Part shown: positions 16,964-27,753 of the stretch, one piece after another
Numbering within the stretch: position 1 is the first letter of the stretch
Layout of the letters: the number at the start of each line of letters is the position of its first letter
Assembly (NCBI RefSeq): GCF_036178145.1
Contig: NZ_CP108067.1
Location: forward strand, 9,129,001-9,193,000
Direction: 5' to 3'
Source: Streptomyces sp. NBC_00273
GTDB lineage: Bacteria > Actinomycetota > Actinomycetes > Streptomycetales > Streptomycetaceae
Length of the DNA stretch: 64,000 nucleotides
Position numbers and translations under genes: made by a program
The notes under the pieces: generated by a model
The model's input: only the letters and a program-made list of their open reading frames with translations
Told to the model about the DNA's origin: nothing
Database searches by the model: none

Positions 16964-17691
16964 GCGGGGCGGAGCCCGACGGGGGCGACGGCGGGCGCGG
17001 TGACGGCCGCCGCGGCGATACCTACCGGGGCCCGACCGGGGTACAGCGCGGCAGCGGGAACCTCCAGGTCAACTTCCACGAGCACCGCGCCGGCATCCTG
17101 TCGGCCTGCGCGGTCGCCCTGGTGTGCGTGGCCACCGTGATCGCCGTCCGGGTGGGCGGCGCGGACCCGGACACCGGGGCCGTCACCCCGCCCGCCAAGA
17201 GCACGGCCTCGTCCCCGGCACCGCGTCCGGGTTCGGGTACGGGTACGGGTACGGCGGATCCGTCGGTCCTCACCGGGCGGCTGGTCAACCACGACAGCAA
17301 GCTGTGCTTGCGGGTCCCCGGCACCGACGACGGCCTCGTCCCCGTGCAGGACACCTGCACCGACGCCGCCGACCGGACCTGGACGCTCGCCCTGCAGGAC
17401 GGCGGCGGTGACACCCGCACGCTGCGCAACGCGCACAGCGGCCGGTGTCTGGCCGTGACGGGCTCGGAGAACTTCGCCCCGGCCCGTCAGTTCGCCTGCA
17501 CCGCCGCCCGGAACGACGGGCAGCACTGGGAACTGCAGTGGGGGAGGGGCGACCGGGCCGACCAGTTCGTGCTGCGCAATGCCGTCAACGCCAAGTGCCT
17601 GACGGTCCAGGGCCGCGAGGCGGCCCGGCCCGCGGCGCAGACGTCCTGCGGCGACCACTACGACGACCAGTGGTGGCAGCTCGCCCCCTAG
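16960..17691 (+). CDS. membrane-anchored ricin-type (beta-trefoil) lectin protein with N-terminal signalling-like motif
   Basis: 243 residues, GTG start overlapping the upstream stop (GTGA). Residues about 20-40 hold GPTGVQRGSGNLQVN; residues about 46-66 form one membrane helix (ILSACAVALVCVATVIAVRVG), then a Pro/Ser/Thr/Gly linker and a RICIN domain (about 90-243) with LVNHDSKLCLRVPG, LRNAHSGRCLAVTG and LRNAVNAKCLTVQG and repeated W residues. Topology suggests cytoplasmic motif and extracellular sugar-binding domain, like a receptor signalling to the protein at 16499. Stop shares CTAG with the convergent gene at 17688. Confidence 0.85.
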   Translation: MSGAEPDGGDGGRGDGRRGDTYRGPTGVQRGSGNLQVNFHEHRAGILSACAVALVCVATVIAVRVGGADPDTGAVTPPAKSTASSPAPRPGSGTGTGTADPSVLTGRLVNHDSKLCLRVPGTDDGLVPVQDTCTDAADRTWTLALQDGGGDTRTLRNAHSGRCLAVTGSENFAPARQFACTAARNDGQHWELQWGRGDRADQFVLRNAVNAKCLTVQGREAARPAAQTSCGDHYDDQWWQLAP

Positions 17692-18719
17692 GGAACGTCT
17701 TGTCGGCGCAGAGGCACTCGAGCCCCTCGAGCCCCTCGAGCCGCGGGCCGAGCAGCGGCGTCGCCTCGGGCACGGGGCTCGGCGGTGCGGGCGTGCGGGC
17801 GGACGAGCGTCCGTAGCATCGCCGCGCCCGCCACCACCGCGCACCCGTGCAGCACCACCGCGACGGCGAGGTTCTCGGGCGGGCGTGCGCCGACCGGTTC
17901 GGCCCAGGCCACGTACAGGGTGATGGGCAACTTCCATCCGCTCCACGCGAACAGCGAACCCGACCCGACCCAGCCGAACACCAGGGGCAGCAGGCGCGGC
18001 AAGCGCGCAGGGCGTGCCCGGGCGATCATTCCGACGGCGGCGGAGGCGGCCAGCGCCCAGAATCCGGAGACCGCCCCCAGCACGTACCAGTCGGCGTTCC
18101 GTTCGACCGGGTGCGCGATGCCCGCCGTGCCGCCGGCCGCCCAGTAGAGCCAGAGCAGACCGACCGCCGCACCGACGACGGCCGCCCAGGGCAGGGCCGT
18201 GCGCGGGCCCCCGCCGATGCGCCCGGCGAACACGTCCGGCCAGCGGAGCCGCAGGTACGCGGGGACCGCGAGGGTCAGCCCCAGCCCCATCCCCACGAAG
18301 CCGAACTGGACCAGTAAGCCCTCCCAGACCGGCATGGCCGGATCGGTTGGATCGGCCGGACTCCCGGCCCCGCCGCCCTGTGTGTCGGCGCCCGTGTCCA
18401 GGAGCGCGCCGAGCACGCCGAACGGGAGTATCGAGACGAGGAACCCCGACCCCACCCACGCGCAGAACGCGACCGGCGCCCCCGGTATCCGCATGCCCCA
18501 CGGCCGCACCAGCGCGAGCGCCAGTGCGATTCCGATCGCGGCCATGCCGACGGTGACGGTGTTGAGCACCACCCACTCCGCCTTGCCGAACCCGTTGCCG
18601 ACCGGCAGCAGCCCCAAGAGCGAACCCACCACCCAGGACACCTTGATCAGCAGGTACGGCAGCAGCGCCAGTGCCGCCCCGTACGCGGCTCGCCGCCCGA
18701 CCCGATCCCACCGTTCCAC
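17688..18719 (-). CDS. polytopic membrane protein, function unknown
   Basis: 343 residues from a GTG at 18719, chosen because AGGGGAG lies 7 nt upstream; the open frame extends much further but that part is not protein-like. About eight hydrophobic helices (AAYGAALALLPYLLIKVSWVVGSLLGLLPVG, WVVLNTVTVGMAAIGIALALALV, LPWAAVVGAAVGLLWLYWAAGG and others). The tail is arginine/alanine-rich, coded partly by three 10-bp repeats with CTCGAG. I do not recognise the family. It converges on the lectin gene with stops overlapping in CTAG. Confidence 0.8.
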   Translation of the reverse strand: MERWDRVGRRAAYGAALALLPYLLIKVSWVVGSLLGLLPVGNGFGKAEWVVLNTVTVGMAAIGIALALALVRPWGMRIPGAPVAFCAWVGSGFLVSILPFGVLGALLDTGADTQGGGAGSPADPTDPAMPVWEGLLVQFGFVGMGLGLTLAVPAYLRLRWPDVFAGRIGGGPRTALPWAAVVGAAVGLLWLYWAAGGTAGIAHPVERNADWYVLGAVSGFWALAASAAVGMIARARPARLPRLLPLVFGWVGSGSLFAWSGWKLPITLYVAWAEPVGARPPENLAVAVVLHGCAVVAGAAMLRTLVRPHARTAEPRARGDAAARPAARGARGARVPLRRQDVP

Positions 18720-19507
18720 CCGAACTCCCCTTCCACCAGATGGAATCCCATCTTCGAGGTTGGCCCCGAGCGGTCGCATCCCCCGCCTGTCGCACTCGCC
18801 TCCCCCGTCCGAGGGAGGCGCCGGGATACCACAGGACCACCGGGTCGGGCCGGGCGAGGACGGCGAGCACGAAAATTTCACAACTCGGGTCGGACCGTGC
18901 GCAGTACGCGGCCACGGTGCTCCCGCGGGGTCGCCACCGTCGGCCGCGGCCGGCTCCGGCAGACGGCCGCAGCCCCGGATCCGCGTGCGTGCGCGCGCCC
19001 CGGCCCCGCACGGCGGGCTCGGCACGAGGCGTTCCCGTTTGGCGTGAACCCGCCCGGTCGGCGGCGCGGTCGAGGTGGGCCACTCCTCCGGGGCCACCGG
19101 GAACGTCCCAGGCCGCGGCGGCCCGGCCCCGTACTGCGGCAGCGAGTTCGATCCCCGCGGCCGGTCCGGGCAGCACGGCCGGGTCCGGCGGGAAATCGTG
19201 GTCGCGGGCGGACCGCGCACCGGGCAAGGCCGGGGTGTCGTCCGCGGGGCGGCACGCCTGCCCGCCCCGGGGCCGGTCCGACCGGTCCGTGCCTACGTCA
19301 TGTGCGGAGCGCCTTTGCTCAATCATGACCGGGGCATGGCAGGAATGTTACGCATCCGTGGGCCTCTTGTGGGTGCGACAGGGCTGGGTCAACCTTTCGT
19401 AGGCGATAGCCGGTCGGGCTTCGCATTGTCATGGTCATGCCTAAATCCATGGCTCCGTCAGGTCGCTGCTCCACCCCGCAGCGTCCACCCAGAGGAGGAC
19501 CCCCCAC
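18720..19507. other. 788-bp intergenic region, no supportable gene
   Basis: Long open frames exist on both strands but their translations are Arg/Pro/Gly-rich and lack recognisable domains. A hydrophobic patch (IFVLAVLARPDPVVLWYPG, minus strand around 18,820-18,880) is in frame with the membrane protein gene upstream of its chosen start, but no good start or ribosome site supports extension. The last 60 bp hold the leader of the subtilisin gene. Confidence 0.4.
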
Positions 19508-21079
19508 ATGTCCGTGATGCGTCACACCCGCCGGAGGCTCGCCGGCATCAGCGCGACCGCAGTCGCCGCCCTCGCGCTCGGCGCGGCCGCCGCGTTACCC
19601 GCCTCGGCGGCCGACACCGGCGTGCAGGGCGTGATCGAGAACGCCGGTGCCGCCGGAACCGTCTCCGGCAGCTACATCGTGACCCTGAAGGACTCCGCCG
19701 CCCGCTCCACCGCCGACAGCGGCAAGGCGGTCGCGAAGCGGTACGGAGCGAGGATCGACAAGACCTACAGCGCCGCCCTCAACGGCTACTCCGTCGAGGT
19801 CTCCGAGGCCCAGGCGAAGAAGCTCGCCGCCGACCCGGCGGTCAAGTCCGTCGTGCAGAACCGCGTCTTCACCGTCGACGCGACCCAGCCCAACCCGCCG
19901 TCGTGGGGCCTGGACCGCATCGACCAGCGCGCGCTCCCGCTCAACCAGAGCTACACCTACCCGGACAAGGCCGGCGAGGGCGTCACCGCCTACATCATCG
20001 ACACCGGTGTCCGCATCACGCACCAGGACTTCGGCAGCCGCGCCTCCTACGGCTACGACGCCATCGACAACGACAACACCGCCCAGGACGGCCACGGTCA
20101 CGGCACGCACGTCGCCGGAACCGTCGCGGGCGGCGCGTACGGCGTGGCCAAGAAGGCCAAGATCGTCGGCGTCCGCGTGCTCGACAACAACGGCAGCGGT
20201 ACGACGGCCCAGGTCGTCGCGGGCATCGACTGGGTGACCCGCAACGCGGTCAAGCCGGCGGTGGCCAACATGTCGCTCGGCGGCGGAGCGGACTCCGCGC
20301 TCGACACGGCCGTGCGCAACTCCATCGCCTCCGGCATCACCTACGGCGTCGCCGCGGGCAACGAGTCCACCAACGCCTCGACGAAGTCCCCGGCGCGCGT
20401 GGCCGAGGCCATCACGGTCGGCGCCACCACCAACACCGACGCCAAGGCCAGCTACTCCAACTACGGCACCGTCCTCGACATCTTCGCGCCGGGCTCCTCC
20501 ATCACCTCCTCGTGGGGCACCGGCGACACGGCCACCAACACCATCTCCGGCACCTCGATGGCCACCCCGCACGTGGTCGGCGCGGCGGCGCTGTACCTGG
20601 CGCAGAACCCGGCCAGCACGCCCGCCCAGGTCCGCGACGGCCTGGTGGGCGCAGCGACCCCGAACGTGGTGACCAGCCCCGGCACGGGCTCCCCGAACCT
20701 GCTGCTCAACGTGGGTGAGGGCGGCACCGTCCCGCCCGGCAAGCGGTTCGAGAACACCGCCGACTACGCGATCAACGACAACGCCACCGTCGATTCGCCC
20801 GTCACCGTCGCCGGGGTCGCGGGCAACGCCCCGGCGTCACTGGCCGTCGCAGTCGACATCAAGCACACCTACATCGGTGACCTCAAGGTGGACCTGGTCG
20901 CACCCGACGGCACCGTCTACACCCTGCACAACCGCACCGGCGGCAGCGCGGACAACATCATCAAGACCTTCACGGTCAACGCCTCTTCCGAGGTCGCCAA
21001 CGGGGTGTGGAAGCTCCGCGTGAACGACAACGCGAACGTCGACACCGGCAAGATCGACTCGTGGGCGCTCCAGTTCTGA
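19508..21079 (+). CDS. secreted S8 family serine peptidase with P domain
   Basis: 523 residues; ATG with GAGGAGG upstream. Signal peptide residues 1-35 (RHTRRR then a hydrophobic core ending ASA). Inhibitor I9 prodomain about 53-123 (SYIVTLKD to VVQNRVF). Catalytic triad Asp165 (AYIIDTG), His201 (GHGTHVAG) and Ser350 (SGTSMATPH), with Asn285 in AAGNES as oxyanion residue. Residues about 415-523 form a proprotein-convertase P domain ([36 protein letters not shown]). An extracellular subtilisin-like protease typical of Streptomyces. A strong terminator follows. Confidence 0.95.
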   Translation: MSVMRHTRRRLAGISATAVAALALGAAAALPASAADTGVQGVIENAGAAGTVSGSYIVTLKDSAARSTADSGKAVAKRYGARIDKTYSAALNGYSVEVSEAQAKKLAADPAVKSVVQNRVFTVDATQPNPPSWGLDRIDQRALPLNQSYTYPDKAGEGVTAYIIDTGVRITHQDFGSRASYGYDAIDNDNTAQDGHGHGTHVAGTVAGGAYGVAKKAKIVGVRVLDNNGSGTTAQVVAGIDWVTRNAVKPAVANMSLGGGADSALDTAVRNSIASGITYGVAAGNESTNASTKSPARVAEAITVGATTNTDAKASYSNYGTVLDIFAPGSSITSSWGTGDTATNTISGTSMATPHVVGAAALYLAQNPASTPAQVRDGLVGAATPNVVTSPGTGSPNLLLNVGEGGTVPPGKRFENTADYAINDNATVDSPVTVAGVAGNAPASLAVAVDIKHTYIGDLKVDLVAPDGTVYTLHNRTGGSADNIIKTFTVNASSEVANGVWKLRVNDNANVDTGKIDSWALQF

Positions 21080-21116
21080 CACCGTGGAACGGCACGTGAC
21101 TTCTGAGCCGCGATGA

Positions 21117-22814
<1,698 letters not shown>

Positions 22815-24215
22815 TACTGCAACGGTGTTTGCAGTGATGGTTTGTTGGGTTCTGGTGGTGTGTGGCCGTGTCGTTTGTAGTGGCTGAGGCGGGCTTGGAA
22901 CTGTCGTCTGCGGCGCCAGTTTGACCAGTGCAGGACGTGCTCGATGGGTGCTGGGCGGCGGTGGGTGAGGCGGTGGATCAGGCGTCGGAGTTCGGGGAGG
23001 GTGAGGGGTATGAGCTGGGAGGATCCGTTTCTGCTTTCCCTGTGTCAGCCTCGCGGGCCTTCAGGACGGTGAGGCAGGCGTGGGCGGCCATCGCGAGGGT
23101 CATGTGGCGGTGCCAGCCGTCGTAGCGGCGGACCTGGTAGTCGTCCAGGCCGCACTCCTGTTTCGCACTCTGGAAGCATTCCTCGACCGCCCACCGGCTT
23201 CCCGCGACACGGATGAGGTCGTCGAGTGTGGTTTCGGCTGGGCAGTAGGTGATGTAGTAGGAGATCTCCTCGGGCCGGCGGATGCTTCGGCGGGCGATCA
23301 CCCAGTGCTTGCGGTCCTTGCGGTGCCAGGGCCGGACCTCCACCCTGGCCCAGTCGTAGGTCCTCGGGCCGTGGGCGCCGTCGCCGCAGGAACGGCGTTT
23401 CCATTTCTGCCGGGGCAGCCCGGGAAACAGGTCGTGGACGGGATGGTCCAGGGCCCAGCGGGAAACGACGGTGTCATGCCGGGTGGTGGCCATGACGTGG
23501 AAGACATCCGCCCGCTCGAGCTCGGTGCGCCAGCCTTTGGAGAAGCCGTAGGCGGCGTCCGCGGTCACCCAGCGGAACGGGATCTTCTCGGCGATCGCCC
23601 GGCGGACCATGGCCTTGGCCATCACCACCTTCGTCTCGAAGGCGATGGCGTCATCGATGCCGGCGGCCCGGCACCGTTCCCGATCGTCCGTCCATGACGT
23701 GGGCAGATACAGACGCCGGTCGATCAACGTGCGGCCCCGGCCGCTGGCATAGGCGAGGAATACCCCGATCTGGGAGTTCTCCGTCCGACCGGCGGTTCCG
23801 GAGTACTGGCGCTGGACCCCGGCCGAGCGGACACCCTTCTTTAGGAACCCGGTGTCGTCCACGATCAGCACCGCCTCCGGATCGCCGAGGTGCTCGACGA
23901 CGTAGACCCGCACGTCGTCCAGGACCTCGTCCGCGTCCCAGTCGATCCGGTTCAGTAACCGGTGGATTCGATCTGGACCCGCATGCCCCGCTTCCTCCGC
24001 GAGCGTCCAACCGTTTTTCCGCTCCAACGGAGCTATCAGCCCCTGCATATAGGCAAGAGCCGACTCCCGCGGCTCTGACCTGGAGAAACGGTGCACAAAC
24101 CGCTCATGCAAAGCCTTCAGTTCACCAGCCCACAACCGGGCATCAGCAAGTTCCCCACCCATGAACTGACAAACGATCCACCTGCCCAACCGTCACGGCA
24201 AACACCGTTGCAGTA
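22815..24215 (-). mobile_element. complete IS701-family insertion sequence (1401 bp)
   Basis: Terminal inverted repeats begin TACTGCAACGGTGTTTGC at 22815 and, inverted, end at 24215; they match over 18 bp and imperfectly to about 25 bp. A 4-bp target duplication CTAG flanks it (22811-22814 and 24216-24219), as IS701 members produce. It encodes one full-length transposase on the minus strand. Intact ends, gene and target duplication suggest a recent insertion. Confidence 0.93.
22978..24189 (-). CDS. IS701 family transposase
   Basis: 403 residues if the TTG at 24189 is used; an in-frame ATG at 24162 (MGGELADARLW) would give 394. DDE residues are visible: IVDDTGFLKKG, TADAAYGFSKGW and GSRWAVEECFQSAKQECGLDDYQVRRYDGWHRH. 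The GVQRQYSGTAGRTENSQIGVFLAYAS block is diagnostic of the IS701 group. No frameshift or premature stop. The C-terminal tail is Pro/Ser-rich. Transcription runs toward the rox gene. Confidence 0.93.
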   Translation of the reverse strand: MGRWIVCQFMGGELADARLWAGELKALHERFVHRFSRSEPRESALAYMQGLIAPLERKNGWTLAEEAGHAGPDRIHRLLNRIDWDADEVLDDVRVYVVEHLGDPEAVLIVDDTGFLKKGVRSAGVQRQYSGTAGRTENSQIGVFLAYASGRGRTLIDRRLYLPTSWTDDRERCRAAGIDDAIAFETKVVMAKAMVRRAIAEKIPFRWVTADAAYGFSKGWRTELERADVFHVMATTRHDTVVSRWALDHPVHDLFPGLPRQKWKRRSCGDGAHGPRTYDWARVEVRPWHRKDRKHWVIARRSIRRPEEISYYITYCPAETTLDDLIRVAGSRWAVEECFQSAKQECGLDDYQVRRYDGWHRHMTLAMAAHACLTVLKAREADTGKAETDPPSSYPSPSPNSDA

Positions 24216-24322
24216 CTAGGTTCTGATGCGGACTGGTCATTTTCGGCCGTGCGCGCCGAGAATGACCGTCCGAGAGCAACCGTCCCGACACCCGGGCGTC
24301 CCGACATCCCACGGAGAAGTGC

Positions 24323-24688
24323 ATGGCAGCGCACGAGAGGGCGCGCCCCGGCCGGCAGCTGCCCGTCGCCTGGGCCCTCACCCTCGCCTTCGATGTCCTG
24401 GCCACTGTCCTGGCGTCAATCGGACTGTGCGGTCTCGGTCTCCTGCTGCCCGGGGTCGAGGAGGACTACGGTCCCGCCACCGGGCCCACCTCGCCCACGG
24501 CTCTCGCCCTCTTCGCGGCCGCCCTCGGGCTGATCGCGTCCCTGGCCGTGACGGCGACCCTGCTGTCACGGGCCGGGGCCGAACGGGCCCGACGCCTCCC
24601 GCTGTGGCTTTCCGCCGGCCGCCTCGCACTGCTGCTGCTCACCGCGGCGACGTTCGTCGCGTACGGCATCCTCGTGATCGAGCCGTGA
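24323..24688 (+). CDS. small membrane protein, three helices
   Basis: 121 residues; ATG with GGAGAAG upstream. Hydrophobic helices at about 15-45 (VAWALTLAFDVLATVLASIGLCGLGLLLPG), 58-82 (ALALFAAALGLIASLAVTATLL) and 92-119 (PLWLSAGRLALLLLTAATFVAYGILV). No known domain. It lies just outside the right end of the IS element, whose insertion separated it from rox. Confidence 0.78.
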   Translation: MAAHERARPGRQLPVAWALTLAFDVLATVLASIGLCGLGLLLPGVEEDYGPATGPTSPTALALFAAALGLIASLAVTATLLSRAGAERARRLPLWLSAGRLALLLLTAATFVAYGILVIEP

Positions 24689-24829
24689 GGGAGGGAGCGA
24701 GCGCGAGGGAGCGGGAGCTGATCCGTCCGACGCCGCCGACCTGCGAGAACGTAGAGCGATGCGCGCCGTTGCTTGCACGATCCTCGCACTCCCGGGAGAT
24801 GTGAACGCAAAGGGTGCTGCAATGGGGGC

Positions 24830-25744
24830 ATGTGCCTCGAAGAGCTCCGCACCCTGCTGGCGCGGCACGCCCGCCCCGACTGGACCACTGCCGTCGACGG
24901 CGTCCTGATCTCGAAGGTCGACCGGCCGGATCCGCCCGCGCCCTCCATGTCGGGCACCGTCCTGGCCGTCATCGCCCAGGGAGCCAAACGCATCGCGCTG
25001 GGCGAACGGGTCTACGAGTACGGAGCGGGGCAGTACCTGGTGGCATCCGTCGACCTGCCCGTCACCGGGCAGTTCACCCAGGCCGCCCCCGACCGGCCGG
25101 CCCTCGGCTTCGGCCTGGTGCTCGACCCGTCCGCCGTCGCCGAACTGCTGCTCCAGGCCGGTCCCGGGGACACCCCCCGGACCGCCTCGGGCGCCGCGCC
25201 GTCGGGGATGGCCGTCAGCGACGCCCCGCCGGCCCTGCTCGACGCGGTGGTCCGGTTGCTGCGCCTGCTCGACGAGCCCCGCGACCGGGCCGTGCTGGCC
25301 CCGCTGGTCAAGCGGGAGATCCTGTGGCGTCTGATCACCGGCGAGCAGGGGGCGGCCGTGCGCCAGCTCGGCCTCGCCGACAGCGGCCTCAGCCACGTGT
25401 CCCGGGCCGTGCGCTGGATCCGCGAGCACTACGCCGAGCCCTTCCGGGTCGAGGACGTGGCGCGGCTGTCCGGCATGAGCGTCTCAGCGTTCTACCGGCA
25501 CTTCCAAGCGGTGACCGCGATGAGCCCCATCCAGTTCCAGAAGCAGATCCGGCTCCAGGAGGCCCGGCTGCTGCTCGCCACGCACCCGGGTGACGTCACG
25601 GGGGTCGGCCACCGCGTCGGCTACGACAACCCGTCGCAGTTCAGTCGCGAGTACCGCCGCCAGTTCGGCGCACCCCCGAGCCGGGACGCGGCCCGCCTGC
25701 GCAGCACCGTACGCGCCCCGGTCCCCGTCAGTGCCCTGCCCTGA
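24830..25744 (+). CDS. AraC family transcriptional regulator
   Basis: 304 residues from the ATG at 24830 after GGGGG. N-terminal cupin-type AraC_N domain (SGTVLAVIAQGAKRIALGERVYEYGAGQYLVASVDLPVTGQF) and C-terminal double helix-turn-helix (FRVEDVARLSGMSVSAFYRHFQAVTAMSPIQFQKQIRLQEARLLL, VGYDNPSQFSREYRRQFGAPP). This AraC_N subtype is usually paired with a short-chain dehydrogenase, and one follows 156 bp downstream on the same strand, so it probably controls that gene. Confidence 0.92.
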   Translation: MCLEELRTLLARHARPDWTTAVDGVLISKVDRPDPPAPSMSGTVLAVIAQGAKRIALGERVYEYGAGQYLVASVDLPVTGQFTQAAPDRPALGFGLVLDPSAVAELLLQAGPGDTPRTASGAAPSGMAVSDAPPALLDAVVRLLRLLDEPRDRAVLAPLVKREILWRLITGEQGAAVRQLGLADSGLSHVSRAVRWIREHYAEPFRVEDVARLSGMSVSAFYRHFQAVTAMSPIQFQKQIRLQEARLLLATHPGDVTGVGHRVGYDNPSQFSREYRRQFGAPPSRDAARLRSTVRAPVPVSALP

Positions 25745-25900
25745 TCGAGGCCGGTGACCGGGGAGGATCGTGCAAGGAGAGGCGAGGATAGGTCTACTGT
25801 TCGTGCAGGTCAGAGCGATTCAATGGGATCAGAAGTTCTTCCGGGGAGCAGGAAAATGCCTGTCTGCCCGCGGATCCCTACCCATCGCAAGGGGCACACC

Positions 25901-26650
25901 ATGAAGACCGTTCTGATCACCGGTACCTCCTCCGGCTACGGCCGGGAGACCGCACGCTACTTCCACGAGCAGGGGTGGAACGTCATCGCCACCATGCGGA
26001 CGCCGCGTACGGGCGTCCTGCCCGAGTCGGACCGGCTCCGCGTCGTCGAGCTCGACGTGACCGAGCCCGCGAGCATCAGTGCCGCGCTCGATGCGGCGGG
26101 GCCCGTCGACGCCCTGGTCAACAACGCGGGCGTCCCCTCGATCGGAGTGTTCGAGGACACCCCCATGGCCCGGGTGCGGGAGGTCTTCGAGACCAACACA
26201 TTCGGCGTGATGGCGATGACACAGGCGGTACTGCCCCGGTTCCGCGAGCGCGGATCCGGCGTGGTCGTCAACGTGACCTCCAGCGTGGTGCTGGGCCACA
26301 TGCCGCTCTCGGCCGTCTACAAGGCGAGCAAGATGGCCGTCGAGGGGTTCACCGCGTCCCTCGCACTCGAACTCGCGCCCTTCGGCGTACGGGCCAAGAC
26401 GGTCGAGCCGGGTGCCTGCCTGACGACGAACTTCGGGCGCAGGGCGACGAACGGCGAGTCGCCGGCCGAACTGGTTCCGGCGCCCTACGCGGCCTTCGCG
26501 AAGAAGGCCATGGAGGAATTCATGGGCCAGGACCTCTACACCAGGGAGAGCGACGTCGCCGAGACCGTGTGGCGGGCCGTCCACGACACGACCGGCCAGC
26601 TGCGATTCCCGGCCGGTGCGGACGCGGTGCGGCTCGCCCAGGCGAAGTGA
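25901..26650 (+). CDS. short-chain dehydrogenase/reductase
   Basis: 249 residues from the ATG at 25901 (AAGGGG 7 nt upstream). Rossmann motif TGTSSGYG (residues 7-14), NNAG (about 72), catalytic Ser-Tyr-Lys as TSSVV...YKASK (about 128-147). Classical SDR using NAD(P)H; the TSSGYGRETARYF start and VEPGACLTT segment fit the group regulated by neighbouring AraC proteins. Substrate unknown. Confidence 0.92.
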   Translation: MKTVLITGTSSGYGRETARYFHEQGWNVIATMRTPRTGVLPESDRLRVVELDVTEPASISAALDAAGPVDALVNNAGVPSIGVFEDTPMARVREVFETNTFGVMAMTQAVLPRFRERGSGVVVNVTSSVVLGHMPLSAVYKASKMAVEGFTASLALELAPFGVRAKTVEPGACLTTNFGRRATNGESPAELVPAPYAAFAKKAMEEFMGQDLYTRESDVAETVWRAVHDTTGQLRFPAGADAVRLAQAK

Positions 26651-26700
26651 CCGACCGGCACCTGGCGGCCGGTGCCGGCACCCCGCCGCCGCGGGGTCGA

Positions 26701-27018
26701 TCAGGGAGCCGGCGCGCGCGGGACCCGGCGGGCTTCCTCCGGCAGGTCCTGAGGGACCGTGGCGGCCCCGTCGGCGCGTACGGCGTCCACGACGGTCTGA
26801 TGCAGGAGGCGGCTGAACTCCTCGGACTCGCAGCGCACGGGACTGCCGGTCACGGTGAACCAGTCCGAGCCGCCGCTGTACTGCACCGCCACGTGGGCCT
26901 CCGGGTCCGACCAGGTGGTGTGCACGGTCAAGTCGCCCGTGAGGACTCCCGCCTCGTCGGTGCGTACTCCGCCCCGTCCGGCGAAGACTCCTGTCGTCGT
27001 CCACGAAGCCCAGGTCAT
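26701..27018 (-). CDS. hypothetical protein, 105 aa
   Basis: ATG at 27018 (MTWASWTTTGVFAG) has GAGGGGCG 8 nt upstream and is preferred over the in-frame start at 27060. The protein looks like a small beta-rich fold: GVLTGDLTVHTTWSDPEAHVAVQYSGGSDWFTVTGSPV, followed by a helix (SEEFSRLLHQTVVDAVRADG). No signal peptide. Unknown function; it converges on the SDR. Confidence 0.72.
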   Translation of the reverse strand: MTWASWTTTGVFAGRGGVRTDEAGVLTGDLTVHTTWSDPEAHVAVQYSGGSDWFTVTGSPVRCESEEFSRLLHQTVVDAVRADGAATVPQDLPEEARRVPRAPAP

Positions 27019-27130
27019 GGCGCATCGCCCCTCACCGCGGAGTGCCTCTGATGCTTCCACGCTACGGCGGCTCCGGGAATCTCGCGTCCCCGCGGCAGCG
27101 CGGGACGGCCGGGCGGCCCGGTGGCGGCGA

Positions 27131-27694
27131 TCAGTGGCCCGCGGCGGCCTTGACCAGGGCGACCGCGGTGCCGATGGCCGCGTCCAGGGTGCCGGCCAGC
27201 AGGGCCAGGCCCGTGCCGCCGCCCATGCGGATGCCGCCGTACCACCCCCAGGTGAACAGTCCGGCGACGCTCACCCCGGCCGAGACCAGCAGGGCGGTGT
27301 CCACCGCCATCAGCCCGAGCGCCGCCGCACCGATCAGGACCAGTGGTCCCGCGGCGGACAGCAGCAGGGGGCTGCTGACGGACAGCATGCGGCGCAGCTC
27401 GTGGCCGGTCGCCAGACGGCCGTGGACGACGCGGTGGGCCTGCTGGTCCGCGACCAGCGCGGCCAGCCAGAGGCCCAGCGCGGTGGTCACGACGGTCGCG
27501 GCGGCTCCGGTGACGCTGACGTGATCGGAGGCCGCGAGCCCGAGGGCCACAGAGATCATGGTGATGGTCGCGTACAGCCGCTCCTTCAGCCGCGCGGCCG
27601 CGAAGTGCGGATCGCGATCGAAGGCCCGCTCGTCGTCGGCGCCGGGGATGGCACCGCCGGGGGACCCGGCCGGGGGCGTCTCGTCAGGGGCCAT
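27131..27694 (-). CDS. integral membrane protein, about four helices
   Basis: 187 residues from the ATG at 27694 (MAPDETPPAGSPGGA). After a charged region (FDRDPHFAAARLKERLYATI) come helices ITMISVALGLAASDH, GAAATVVTTALGLWLAALVADQQAHRVVHG, LLLSAAGPLVLIGAAALGLM and TALLVSAGVSVAGLFTWGWYGG. The helix-loop pattern with ATITMISVALGL is common in actinomycete small membrane proteins; I know no function. TACCGT lies 7 nt before the start, so possibly leaderless. Confidence 0.8.
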   Translation of the reverse strand: MAPDETPPAGSPGGAIPGADDERAFDRDPHFAAARLKERLYATITMISVALGLAASDHVSVTGAAATVVTTALGLWLAALVADQQAHRVVHGRLATGHELRRMLSVSSPLLLSAAGPLVLIGAAALGLMAVDTALLVSAGVSVAGLFTWGWYGGIRMGGGTGLALLAGTLDAAIGTAVALVKAAAGH

Positions 27695-27753
27695 GCCGCC
27701 TACGGTAGGGCCGGCCGACGGCCCCGCCCCGCAGGCGGGCGGACAGCGCGCCG

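Noticed and set aside
17713..17740. CTCGAGCC triple repeat as a regulatory site
   Set aside because: It lies within the coding end of the membrane protein gene and encodes its Ala/Arg/Gly tail.
18720..19326. Extension of the membrane protein at 17688 or a separate gene upstream
   Set aside because: Low-complexity translation, no start with a ribosome site, no domain.
22815..22977. Second reading frame in the IS701 left part (orfB)
   Set aside because: No frame longer than a few dozen codons and no transposase motif; treated as noncoding IS sequence.
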